Of a stretch of 64,000 nucleotides of DNA, positions 29,853-40,400 are shown one piece after another. The notes beneath the pieces were generated by a model, which was given only the letters and a program-made list of their open reading frames with translations, did no database searches and was not told the origin of the DNA. The stretch comes from Candidatus Fluviicola riflensis. Its GTDB lineage: Bacteria; Bacteroidota; Bacteroidia; Flavobacteriales_D; Crocinitomicaceae. The position numbers were made by a program, and so were the translations under genes. The stretch spans positions 3,274,641 to 3,338,640 of the forward strand of contig CP022585.1 in NCBI GenBank assembly GCA_002243285.1, written 5' to 3'. The stretch's first letter is position 1, and every line of letters begins with the position of its first letter.

Positions 29853-30197
29853 TTAATTGGTAGCTTTTGTTGTCAGAACTAAAAATCCACTCATCTCAAT
29901 TTCTGTACTGAAGCGTTTTTCACCGGTTTTGGTTTCGTAAGATTTGTTCACTAAGCGACCTTCCAATAATACTTCAACGCCTTTGTCCAAATCTTTGACA
30001 ATACGATCTACCTGTTTCCCCCAGGCAACCACATTGTGCCATTGTGTATTATCTACCCATTCACCATTTTTGTCTTTATACGGTTCACGGGTGGCAATGC
30101 TCATTTTGGCAACTTGTGTTCCCGATTGAAATTTTGTGATTTCAGGTTGTTTGCCTAGACGGCCGATCAAACTTACTTTGTTACGTAATGTGTTCAT
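29853..30197 (-). CDS. ssb: SSB-like OB-fold protein, first of a tandem trio
   Basis: The 114-residue protein is the most SSB-like of the trio. It starts MNTLRNKVSLIGRLGKQPEI and contains NTQWHNVVAWGKQVDRIVKD, then VLLEGRLVNKSYETKTGEKR. Short SSBs with this pattern are common in Bacteroidota. It ends with LVLTTKATN and has no acidic tip. As first gene it probably drives the cluster. The upstream region has an imperfect -7 (CAACTTTG) at 30269-30276. Confidence 0.85.
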   Translation of the reverse strand: MNTLRNKVSLIGRLGKQPEITKFQSGTQVAKMSIATREPYKDKNGEWVDNTQWHNVVAWGKQVDRIVKDLDKGVEVLLEGRLVNKSYETKTGEKRFSTEIEMSGFLVLTTKATN

Positions 30198-30419
30198 AAT
30201 GTTTGTGTTTTAAACGTTTGTAAATAATTTGTTTTGTTGTGATCAATCCTAGTAACTGATTGACGATGCAAAGTTGGGGTGGTCTCAAAATCATATTCGG
30301 TTAAAATTCAATTACTGTCGAATATTTTTCGTTTGTAACCGGTTATTATCGTTTTTACTATTGATTAACAGGTATTTAAGTGGATAATAATTTTCGGAAA
30401 AATCTCCAAAAAAAGTGAT

Positions 30420-30427
30420 TATCTTTA
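30420..30427 (+). promoter_or_regulatory. -7-like element abutting the SDR gene
   Basis: TATCTTTA differs from the -7 consensus only in the last base and ends 5 nt before the ATG at 30433. This is the same spacing as at uvrD, again suggesting a leaderless or nearly leaderless mRNA. Confidence 0.4.
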
Positions 30428-30432
30428 GTCTT

Positions 30433-31077
30433 ATGAAAAAAGTACTCGTCGCAGGAGGTACAGGATTGATCGGAACAGCGTTGGTTGAACAGCTCATCGC
30501 ACATTCCGGATATTCTGAAATTGATTGCTTGGTGCGGAAGGCCGGTAATTGGACGAATGAAAAAGTGAAAGAACATGTTGTTGACTTCGAACAATTAGCG
30601 GAACAATTCCCGGAAACGCCAGCTGATTGTGCTTTTTGTTGTTTAGGAACGACACTAAAAACCGCCGGAAGCAAAGAACGTCAGTACCGGATTGATCACG
30701 ATTATGTGGTTGACTTTGCACAGCAGTGTTTTAACCTGGGAATTAAACGATTTATCGTGATTTCATCTCTTGGGGCATCGGTGCAAACACGCAATTTCTA
30801 CCTGCGTACAAAAGGCGATATGGAACGTGATTGCTTGGCAATTGGATTTGAAAGCACTATTATTCTTCGGCCGTCTTTCTTGTTGGGTAATCGCAAAGAA
30901 TTCAGACTGTGGGAAAAGATTGCAGGCGTTTTAATAAAAGGATTGAGATTCCTTTTCGTCGGAAAGTGGAATAAATATCGTGGTATTCACGTTGACCGAA
31001 TTGCGCGGCGAATGATTGTACTGTCACTTGCAGATCAGCTTCCCCATTCTGCGATTATTGAATCAGATAAAATCTGA
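30433..31077 (+). CDS. NAD(P)-binding SDR, HTATIP2/TIP30-like
   Basis: This is an atypical short-chain dehydrogenase with a Rossmann fold. The 214-residue protein (start at the ATG 30433; an upstream in-frame codon at 30415 only adds MIIFSL) has the dinucleotide motif VAGGTGLIGTALVEQL, then FCCLGTTLKTAGS, the substrate-side DHDYVVDFAQQC, VISSLGAS and FYLRTKGDMERD, with RPSFLLGNRKEFR near the end. This follows the TIP30/HTATIP2-like pattern. The YxxxK pair appears as FYLRTKG, so a catalytic Tyr-Lys (YLRTK) is present. Substrate is unknown. Confidence 0.85.
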   Translation: MKKVLVAGGTGLIGTALVEQLIAHSGYSEIDCLVRKAGNWTNEKVKEHVVDFEQLAEQFPETPADCAFCCLGTTLKTAGSKERQYRIDHDYVVDFAQQCFNLGIKRFIVISSLGASVQTRNFYLRTKGDMERDCLAIGFESTIILRPSFLLGNRKEFRLWEKIAGVLIKGLRFLFVGKWNKYRGIHVDRIARRMIVLSLADQLPHSAIIESDKI

Positions 31078-31203
31078 TAAGAAAAGCGAAAGCACTCTAC
31101 CTTTTGATGCATTCAGCCGAGATCGAGGAAATCGGTTTGGGTGGTGATCTTTGCCCGATATTTTAACGTGTTAAGCATTAATTTCGCGTAAATTTCCAAA
31201 AAA

Positions 31204-31228
31204 AGAGGGAAGCAAAACACCTCCCTCT
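31204..31228 (-). terminator. Terminator after the OmpA/PD40 gene
   Basis: AGAGGGA and TCCCTCT pair over 7 bp. On the minus strand the second arm runs straight into TTTTTTT. It ends the adhesin-PorP-OmpA transcript, 26 bp after the stop codon. Confidence 0.75.
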
Positions 31229-31253
31229 AACATTAAAACGATAGCGCCACTAA

Positions 31254-33497
31254 CTACATTTTAATGATGATGAATTCCGTTCTCCTGTTTTCCTGGTGTG
31301 ATTCCTCAGAACAAGTCGATTTTACCGGCCCCTCACAACCACAATCATTTTTCAGTTTTGCTTCTCCGTAACCTTTACCATAAATACGTTCCGGATTCTT
31401 GATTTTACTTTTAATATATGCCGCCGATGCTTTAGCGCGTTTATCGGAAAGTGATTCGTTTGACTGTATAGAGCCACGACAATCAGTATGAGAACCAAGC
31501 TCGATCTGCATGGTCGGATAGTCGTTCATAACCTTCACAATTTTCTCCAGCTCAATGGCCGCATCTTTACGGATATTGAATTTCGCGTAATCAAAATAGA
31601 TTGGTTTGATGTCAATTAACGTTGCCAAATCAATTCCGACTTCTATTTTATCAAGTGTCAGGTCCAGTTTTTCATGTACGTTGATCACGCCTGGCTGGAT
31701 AATTTGTGTAGTAAACTGAACTGTTTTCGATAAATAACCTTCTTTCGACAAGGTAATAGTGTAGGATAACTGCTCTCCGACTTTTTTGTCAGCCAATCCT
31801 TTCAGTACATCTCCCGTTTCACCGGTCACCTGATCGATAAACGGATTTTTAGTACCATTATCAGCGATGGTCAATTTCACTCCCGACAAAGGTGATTTGT
31901 TTGTTCCGTCAGTAACCAGCAGATACAAGGCGAGGCCCGGATCTTTTTCCAAATCGATATCCTGCTGGATTTTCTCGGTTCCTTCAGCTAGATTTTTGGT
32001 GCTAAACTGAACCTGATCATCATAATAATCGGTTTGCCTGGCGACAATGCGGTAATTAAATTCCGGCTCCACATTAAAAGAATACGCCCCATAATTATCT
32101 GATTTTATTGTTTCTATTATTTCTCCGGTTTCATTCTGAAGTATGATTTCGGTTCCGGGCAAGATCATCCCGGTTCCCTTTTCGGTAGCGATCCCAGCCA
32201 CCATCAGGTCAATTTTAAAGGGTTTGGTAAGCAGGTAGGCATAAATATCATCTTCCCCCTTTCCGCCATCGCGGTTAGATGAAAAATAACCTTGTTTGTT
32301 GTCGTTCAGCATTGTAAATGCGAAATCATCTTTTTGCGAATTGACCGGTTTTCCGACATTCAGTACTTTGGAAATCCCGCCTTTGTCATTGGGAAGCATC
32401 ACGAACACATCCAATCCACCCAAACCAACACGGCCATCTGAAGAGAAAAACAAATAACCATCCTGGCTCATCCATGGGAACATGTCCTGGCCTTCTGTGT
32501 TGATCTCTTTTCCTAAATTTTCAGGTTGTCCGAACGAACCGTCAGCTGCTATTGCAATGCGATAAATATCAGCACCACCAAATCCGCCGGGCATATCCGA
32601 AGCAAAATACAGGTACTTTCCATCGGGAGACAAACTAGGATGGCCAACCGAATAGTCACGGGAATTCAATGCAAATTCCGTTTCATTTTCCCAACTTCCA
32701 TCGGCTTGTACATCAGCCATGTAGAGTTTCAGGTTCTGAATTCCCTGTTGATCGTTGCGCTTTTTTCCTTTTGAAATATTGTTGCGGGTAAAGTAAACGC
32801 GTTGACCGTTGGCCGAAAAACAAAGCGGGCCTTCATGGTAACGCGAGTTTACGCGTCGTGTAATTAGTTCCGGATTGGCGATTTCCTGTTCCTGACCCGA
32901 TTTGCCAGCATATAAATCAAGGAAACGCTCGTTTTTCCAGGTCCAAACGTGGTTCACAAACGAAGGATCGTTTCGTGAGGTAACGAAATAAACCGTTTCC
33001 TGGTCCGCAGACGGATATCCCCCAAAATCGGTCGATACGGTATTTACATTCAACGATTTTATGCTGAAATGATTTCCCTGTTTCTCAATCAATTCAAGGT
33101 AATTCTGACGGTTCACAAATTCGGTGGCGCGAACGTCGTTTTGCTTCATCCCGGCAAACTTGTTCATCCATTGGTCCGATTCGGCGTATTTACCATTTTC
33201 CTTAAGCGATTGCGCGTAGTTGTAAACGTCTTCGCTGCTGGCCTCACCGGAACTGACCATACTGGCATAATGTGTTTCGGATTTCAGCGTATTTCCCATT
33301 TGGAAATAACAGTGTGCCAGTTTGGCTTTCAGCTGCGGCGAATCGACTTCCGAACCCAACAATTCTTCATATTGCTCTGCTGCCAGTGCATACGCCAACG
33401 TATTGTAATAATTATCGGCCCGTTTGAGTTTTCCGCTTTGAGCGAAGAGAATCGTCCCTGCAAGGAGGCAAAGGATCAATGATATGAGTTGTTTCAT
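31254..33497 (-). CDS. OmpA-family protein with TPR, PD40 and OmpA domains
   Basis: The 747-residue protein has a signal peptide (MKQLISLILCLLAGTILFAQ) and a TPR-like N-terminal part (about 20-140). PD40/WD40-like beta-propeller repeats follow (about 150-420; VGHPSLSPDGKYLYFASD, DMFPWMSQDGYLFFSSDGR), then carboxypeptidase-regulatory-like domains and the OmpA C-terminal domain (about 640-747) with LGSHTDCRGS. OmpA domains bind peptidoglycan. Proteins with this layout partner with T9SS components and PorP/SprF proteins. Here it is the third gene after the adhesin and a PorP/SprF gene. Confidence 0.9.
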   Translation of the reverse strand: MKQLISLILCLLAGTILFAQSGKLKRADNYYNTLAYALAAEQYEELLGSEVDSPQLKAKLAHCYFQMGNTLKSETHYASMVSSGEASSEDVYNYAQSLKENGKYAESDQWMNKFAGMKQNDVRATEFVNRQNYLELIEKQGNHFSIKSLNVNTVSTDFGGYPSADQETVYFVTSRNDPSFVNHVWTWKNERFLDLYAGKSGQEQEIANPELITRRVNSRYHEGPLCFSANGQRVYFTRNNISKGKKRNDQQGIQNLKLYMADVQADGSWENETEFALNSRDYSVGHPSLSPDGKYLYFASDMPGGFGGADIYRIAIAADGSFGQPENLGKEINTEGQDMFPWMSQDGYLFFSSDGRVGLGGLDVFVMLPNDKGGISKVLNVGKPVNSQKDDFAFTMLNDNKQGYFSSNRDGGKGEDDIYAYLLTKPFKIDLMVAGIATEKGTGMILPGTEIILQNETGEIIETIKSDNYGAYSFNVEPEFNYRIVARQTDYYDDQVQFSTKNLAEGTEKIQQDIDLEKDPGLALYLLVTDGTNKSPLSGVKLTIADNGTKNPFIDQVTGETGDVLKGLADKKVGEQLSYTITLSKEGYLSKTVQFTTQIIQPGVINVHEKLDLTLDKIEVGIDLATLIDIKPIYFDYAKFNIRKDAAIELEKIVKVMNDYPTMQIELGSHTDCRGSIQSNESLSDKRAKASAAYIKSKIKNPERIYGKGYGEAKLKNDCGCEGPVKSTCSEESHQENRRTEFIIIKM

Positions 33498-33521
33498 GCT
33501 TTGTGTATGATCGATAATGAG

Positions 33522-34430
33522 TTAGAAATAACGAGGCGAACGCACACCTGTTTTTCGGAAAATGAAATCGTAAGATCCCATTACTTCAAAGGTTCCGTAG
33601 TTGTAGTTGCGAATTTCCTGTGTTCCGAAATCGGTTGCAAAACCCAGTTTAAATTGTGAGGTGATCTGGTATTGCACAAACGCTCCGAAAGCTGCATCCA
33701 AGCGATACAAACCGCCGATATAGAAGCGATCATTATAAATACCTGCCACTGAAGCGTCGAGGCTCAATGGTGCACCTGTCGTGAATTTGGCTTGTGCCAT
33801 CGGACGGATTTTCCACGCATTGCTCACCGTAATCACCCCTCCGACATTAGCAAAATAATGGCGTTTTTCCACATTGGTCTTTGAACCGTCGTAGCTTTGT
33901 TCAAGCAATTTCGGGGTACTTACTCCAGCAAACCAAACCGGTGTATGGTAATAAATCCCAAAACCGAAGTTCGGATTCACGTTGTTTCGCACATCGCGGA
34001 GCAGGTTCAAATCGTTTTGATCTGTTGCTTCAAGAGAAGCGCTTCCAACATTCACCAAGTTAAAACCACCTTTGATTCCAAATGCCAGCTTTCCTTTGTT
34101 CTTAAACTTAAGGCTATAGGAGAAATCGCCGTAAAACATGGTTTGGTCAACCGGGCCATTATGGTCATTTACCATCGTTAATCCCAATCCTACTGATCGG
34201 TAAGACAGTGGCGAATGAACACTCAATGTGCTTGAAACGGGTCTTCCGGCAAAACCTACCCATTGTTCGCGGTGCAAGCCGGTAACGTTTAACACATCTT
34301 TGCTGCCCGCATATGCCGGATTCACAAACAAGGTGTTTTCGAAAAACTGCGTAAAGTGCGGATCCTGCTGCGCCAGCAAACCGTTGGTGCAACCGATTGA
34401 TACGAGTACTATTCCAATTATTCTTTTCAT
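33522..34430 (-). CDS. PorP/SprF family outer-membrane protein
   Basis: The 302-residue protein has a signal peptide and the PorP/SprF opening QQDPHFTQFFENTLFVNPAYAGSKD, followed by LHREQWVGFAGRPVSSTLS and beta-barrel strands ending FIFRKTGVRSPRYF. In the gliding system of Flavobacterium, SprF is needed for secretion of the SprB adhesin, which carries a type B C-terminal domain. Its position 24 bp before the OmpA gene and 22 bp after the giant adhesin gene suggests it is the dedicated export or anchoring partner of that adhesin. Confidence 0.93.
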   Translation of the reverse strand: MKRIIGIVLVSIGCTNGLLAQQDPHFTQFFENTLFVNPAYAGSKDVLNVTGLHREQWVGFAGRPVSSTLSVHSPLSYRSVGLGLTMVNDHNGPVDQTMFYGDFSYSLKFKNKGKLAFGIKGGFNLVNVGSASLEATDQNDLNLLRDVRNNVNPNFGFGIYYHTPVWFAGVSTPKLLEQSYDGSKTNVEKRHYFANVGGVITVSNAWKIRPMAQAKFTTGAPLSLDASVAGIYNDRFYIGGLYRLDAAFGAFVQYQITSQFKLGFATDFGTQEIRNYNYGTFEVMGSYDFIFRKTGVRSPRYF

Positions 34431-34451
34431 CTCTTAATTCTTTAGAACCGA

Positions 34452-37400
34452 TTATCGTTTCAGGTAAACATATCCTTTCAACACACCGTATTGTTCGGTT
34501 TTCGTGTCGAAAATATAATAGTATGTTCCAGTCGGAAGCTTGTCGCCACCTACGTTTAATTTACTGGTAGATGTTCCCGACCACGAGTTATCGTATTCGG
34601 TCACGTTGTAAACTTCATTCCCCCATCTGTTGAAAATAATCAGCGCGTTTCCGGGGAAATTCTCCACTCCTTTGATGATGAAGGTCTCGTTGACACCATC
34701 TCCGTCTGGCGAGAATGCTTCCGGAATATCAAACTCATCACATGATTTCGGACTGCATGGGTTCAGCGGATCACTTCCGTTCAGGATTTCTTCACCATTG
34801 ATGATTCCGTCGTCATCGCAATCCAACGCATTCCATGTCGGAGTAACTGTTCCAGGACTTTGAATTGCTACATCATAATCACACGGATCGGAAGGATCAG
34901 TTCCGTTCGGACCGGGAGTTCCGTCATTGTCAGGGTCAACTTCCTCACCGTTTGGTACGCCGTCGCCATCACAATCAAGCGTGAGCCAGGTTGAATCAAC
35001 TGCTGCGTAGTTTTGAGCCCCGGTAAGATAATCGCACGGATCGTTCGGATTGGTACCATCCGGACCAGGAGTACCGTCTCCATCAGGGTCAACTTCTTCA
35101 CCATTATCAACACCATCTCCGTCGCAGTCTGCATTTGCGAAAATCGGGTTCGTTAATACCTCATCTCCTGCTACACCATTATCCACACATGGATTCAGCG
35201 GTTCTGTATCTGTTCCGTTTGGCGTTCCGTCACCGTCACAATCCAACACATTCCAAGAAGCCTCTACCGAAGCAAGATTCTGGTCTGCCTCGTTATAATC
35301 ACACGGATCAGTTGGATCAGTTCCGCTCGGGCCAGGAGTTCCGTTACCGTCAGGATCAACTTCATCACCGTTCGTTACGCCGTCACCGTCGCAATCAAGT
35401 AACAACCATCCGGCACTTGCCGTTGACAAATCCTGGCTGATTGTTGTAAAATCACACGGGTCGTTCGGATCTGTTCCGCCAGGACCCGGATTTCCGTCAC
35501 CATCAGGATCTGTTTCTTCGCCATTTGTTACACCGTCACCATCGCAATCTGCGTTGGCATAAATCTGGTTCGAAAGATCTTCATCGCCCAGTGTTCCATT
35601 ATCCACACACGGATCCAACGGTTCACCATCTGTTCCGTTTGGTGTTCCGTCTCCGTCACAATCCAAACCATTCCAGGCTGCATCAACCGTTGCGATATTC
35701 TGGTTCGCTTCGCTGTAATCACATGGATTGGAAGGATCAGTTCCGCTCGGGCCAGGAGTACCGTCACCATCAGGATCAACTTCTTCTTCGTTGGCTACAC
35801 CGTCGCCATCGCAATCTGCTGTTAACCAAGTCGGATCAACTGAAGCGTAGTTTTGGTTTGTGACATCATAATCACACGGATCGGAAGGATTTGTTCCATT
35901 CGGGCCAGGAGTTCCATCACCGTCAGGATCAATTTCATCTTCATTGGTTACACCATCGCCGTCGCAATCTGCTGTTAACCAAGTCGGATCAACTGAAGTG
36001 TAGTTTTGGTTTGTTGCATCGTAATCGCACGGATCGGAAGGATCAGTTCCATTCGGGCCGGGAGTTCCGTCACCATCAGGATCAACTTCTTCCTCGTTGG
36101 TTACACCGTCCCCGTCGCAATCTGTCGCAAGCCATGTCGGATCAACTGAAGCATAGTTTTGGTTTGTGACATCATAATCACACGGATCGGAAGGATTGGT
36201 TCCGTTCGGGCCAGGAGTTCCATCACCGTCAGGATCAATTTCTTCTTCGTTGGTTACACCATCACCGTCGCAATCTGCCGCTAACCATGTCGGATCAACT
36301 GATGCGTAGTTTTGGTTTGTTACATCGTAATCACACGGATCGGAAGGATTTGTTCCATTCGGACCGGGAGTTCCGTCACTGTCCGGATCAACTTCTTCTT
36401 CATTGGTCACACCATCACCGTCGCAATCGGTAGCGAGCCAGGTGGCACTTACAATTGAAAAGTTTTGATCGGCCATATTCAAATCACACAGATCGGAAGG
36501 ATCAGTTCCGTTTGGCCCCGGAGTTCCATCACCGTCAGGGTCAGATTCATCACCATTGGTGACGCCGTCGCCATCGCAATCTGCTGAAAGATTAGAAACA
36601 GAGCATGGCAATACGGTGATGAAAATTGTATCATTAACACAGATTATAGGAAGCGGTGTACCGTCGTCACAAATCTGGACAATCACTGTATCTTCTCCGA
36701 AATAACCACTGTTTGGCGTGTAAGTAAATGTTCCGTCAGGATTGATTACAATACCGCCGTTATCAGGCCCATCAACCGGAATGATCGTAACAACCAGGTT
36801 TCCGTCAACATCCGAATCACCGGCATCGGTCAAATCACCCGAAACAGGAATATCCAGTGATGTAGTAAGTGTTTCATTGTCCACAACCGGCGGGTCATTT
36901 ACCGGATTCACTGTCACAAACAAGGTGTCATTTACACAAATCACAGGTAATGGCAATCCGTTGTCACAAGCTGTGTAAATCACTGTATCGATTCCATTGA
37001 AATCAGGAACAGGTGTATAATCAACTGTTCCGTTTCCGTTGATGGTCACTGTTCCGCCACCGGTTGTACTCACAATTGTGGTTACGATAATTGGAGTTCC
37101 GTCAGGATCGATATTGTTTGTTGTCAAATCAATGGTAGTAGTAGGTCCGGTGTCTTCAGTAACTGTTAATGTTTCATTTCCTTGACTTGGAGTATCGTTA
37201 ACAGGATTCACCGTCACAAACAAGGTGTCATTTACACAAGTTGCTGGTAACGGTAATCCGCTGTCACAAGCTGTGTAAATCACTGTATCGATTCCATTGA
37301 AATCAGGAACAGATGTATAATCAACTGTTCCGTTTCCGTTGATGGTCACTGTTCCGCCACCGGTTGTACTCACGATTGTGGTTACGGTAATTGGAGTGCC

Positions 37401-40400
37401 GTCAGGATCGAAATTGTTTGTTGTCAAATCAATAGTAGTTGTTGGTCCGGCATCTTCAGTAACTGTTAATGTTTCGTTCCCTTGACTTGGAGCGTCATTT
37501 ACCGGATTCACCGTCACAAACAAGGTGTCATTTACACAAATCGCTGGCAACGGTAATCCGTTATCGCACGCAGTGTAAATCACTGTATCGATTCCGTTGA
37601 AATCAGGAACCGGTGTATAATCTACGGTTCCGTCTCCGTTGATGATCACTGTTCCGCCACCGGTTGTACCCACAATTGTGGTTACGGTAATTGGAGTTCC
37701 GTCCGGATCGACATTGTTTGTTGTTAAATCAATGGTAGTAACAGGTCCGGTGTCTTCAGTAACTGTTAATGTTTCATTCCCTTGACTTGGAGTATCATTC
37801 ACAGGATTCACCGTCACAAACAAGGTATCATTTACACAAATCGCTGGCAACGGTAATCCGTTATCGCACGCAGTATAAATCACCGTATCGATTCCATTGA
37901 AATCAGGAACCGGTGTATAATCTACGGTTCCGTCTCCGTTGATAGTCACTGTTCCGCCACCCGTTGTACTCACAATTGTGGTTACAGTAATTGGAGTTCC
38001 GTCAGGATCGACATTGTTTGTTGTTAAATCAATGATAGTAACAGGTCCGGTGTCTTCAGTAACTGTTAATGTTTCATTCCCTTGACTTGGAGTATCATTT
38101 ACAGGATTCACCGTCACAAACAAAGTATCATTTACACAAATCGCTGGTAATGGCAATCCGTTATCGCACGCAGTATAAATCACCGTATCGATTCCATTGA
38201 AATCAGGAACCGGTGTATAATCTACGGTTCCGTCTCCGTTGATGGTCACTGTTCCACCACCGGTTGTACTCACAATTGTGGTTATGGTAATTGGAGTGCC
38301 GTCAGGATCGACATTGTTTGTTGTTAAATCAATGGTAGTAACAGGTCCGGCATCTTCAGTAACTGTTAATGTTTCATTTCCTTGACTTGGAGTATCATTT
38401 ACAGGAGTTACGGTTATGAAAATGGTATCGTTGACACAAATTACAGGAAGCGGCGTACCGTCATCGCAAATCTGTACCACTACCGTATCGTTTCCATTGA
38501 AGTTTGATCCAGGAGTGTAGGTATACGTTCCGTCGGGATTAATGACAATTCCGCCGTTACCTGGTCCATCAAGCGGAGTTGTATTCACCACTAAATTTCC
38601 ATCGGCATCCGAATCGCCTGCATCAGTCAAATCACCGGAAACAGGCATTTCTTCAGGTGTAGTGTGAGTTTCATTGTCTACAACCGGTCCGTCGTTTACC
38701 GGATTCACTACGAAAGTGATCGTTGCGTCATCGCACGCAGCAGCCGGGTCGCATAACGCATAAGTAATCGTTGCCGTTCCGTTGTAGTTATTGGCAGGAT
38801 CAAATGTAACGATACTTGTGACTGGGTTTAATGTCCAGGTTCCGGTTGCATCTGTAAACGTTGTTTGCACACCTGCCGTTCCTGCGTCCAAATCAACCGT
38901 AAACTGTCCGGGACCATTTACCGGCGCTGTTGGATTAGCATCCGGATCGGTATCGTTGGTAATCACATTTACTGTTCCATTTGCGCTGTCTTCGGTCAAT
39001 GAACCACCGTTATCGTCGTTTGCGACCGGTGGAGCGTTTGCATCCAGAATAGTTACAGTTGCAGTTTGAGTTCCTGATTCGGCGGCACCATTTCCGCCTG
39101 TAACGTTTGTAATGTCTGCGATAACCGTTTCAGGCCCTTCAAATAAAGCGTCCAGTGCAGGATCGATTGTTACGGTTCCTGTCAATGACCCGGCTGGAAT
39201 GATAATCGTAACACTTGAAGCAGTATAATCAACTCCAGATGTAGCCGTTCCGGTATAAGTTATTGTAATGGTTGTAGCTGTAGTAGTTGCTACCGAAAGT
39301 GTGGCAGTCAATGTTGCTACACCTGCTGCATTTTCGGCAATAGTTGTTGTTCCGCTCAACGTTACTGTCGGAGCTGTTTCATTATCTGCAATTGTTACCG
39401 TAGCTGTTTGCGTGCCCGATTCAGTTGCGCCGTTTCCACCCGTCACGTTAGTAATATCTGCAATTACTGTTTCATTGCCTTCAAAGATCAGATCGTCGGT
39501 AGGGTCGATGGTTGCTGTTCCGGTTAGCGAGCCAGCCGGGATCGTAATTGTAACGCTTGAAGCAACATAATCACCACCGGAAGCTGTTCCCGAGTACGTT
39601 AGTGTAACGGTTGTTGCTGTTGGAACCGGATTGGAAAGCGTAGCCGTTAATGTTGCTACACCTGCCGCATCTTCGGCAATGGTTACCGTTCCTGAAAGTG
39701 TAACTGTCGGAGCTAAAATTGTTTCTCTCCAATCTCTCTCTGACGTTAGCGGGGCATTGACGTTCGGATAGGAAGATGGAGTTGTTCCGTTGGTTGGATT
39801 CACCAACGCATCATTTATATCAAAGGCGTTGTCTAATCCATCGTTGTCTGAATCTGTTCCTGCAGGAACTGTATTGGCTGCTCCGTTTCCGTCAGTATCC
39901 CAGCCTTCAATCAAATCGGTCAACGCATCGTTATCTGAGTTGAGGTCCCGGTAATCAGGTGTATCGGCGCCATCGGTGTTTACCGGAACGATAGCTGTTC
40001 CACCGTTGTTTCCGTCGTACGCATTATCTATTCCGTCACCGTCGGTATCCGAACCACTCGGAGCAATATAACCTGCTGTGGATTGCGCTTCACTGTTGTC
40101 TACAATTCCATCGTCATCCGAATCGATATCTACGAAATTACATTGCAGATCAGTGTCAAAGTTTCCAAATACGTATGAATTCGGTATTCCATCCAAATCG
40201 GTGTCGTTTCCAGTAAGTATCATAGGTGTTCCGTTGGAGGTAACGCACGTTGTGCTAAGCGTATTACTTACACTTGCAGGAATGGTATAATCCAATCCAT
40301 GCACATTAATATCATCGTTATCGGTACGTGTAATTCGAATGGCAACCGTATTAATAGGTACAACAAACGAGTAAGCAGTCATTGCGGTGTTCGCTGCAGG

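Noticed and set aside
29155..30197. Three SSBs as a phage remnant or defence island
   Set aside because: No phage, integrase, restriction or toxin gene is nearby and surrounding genes are chromosomal housekeeping or envelope genes.
34868..36169. Several plus- and minus-strand open frames rich in His, Arg, Leu or Ser within the adhesin repeats
   Set aside because: They are alternative-frame readings of the repetitive adhesin gene, which itself has a continuous domain-supported frame.
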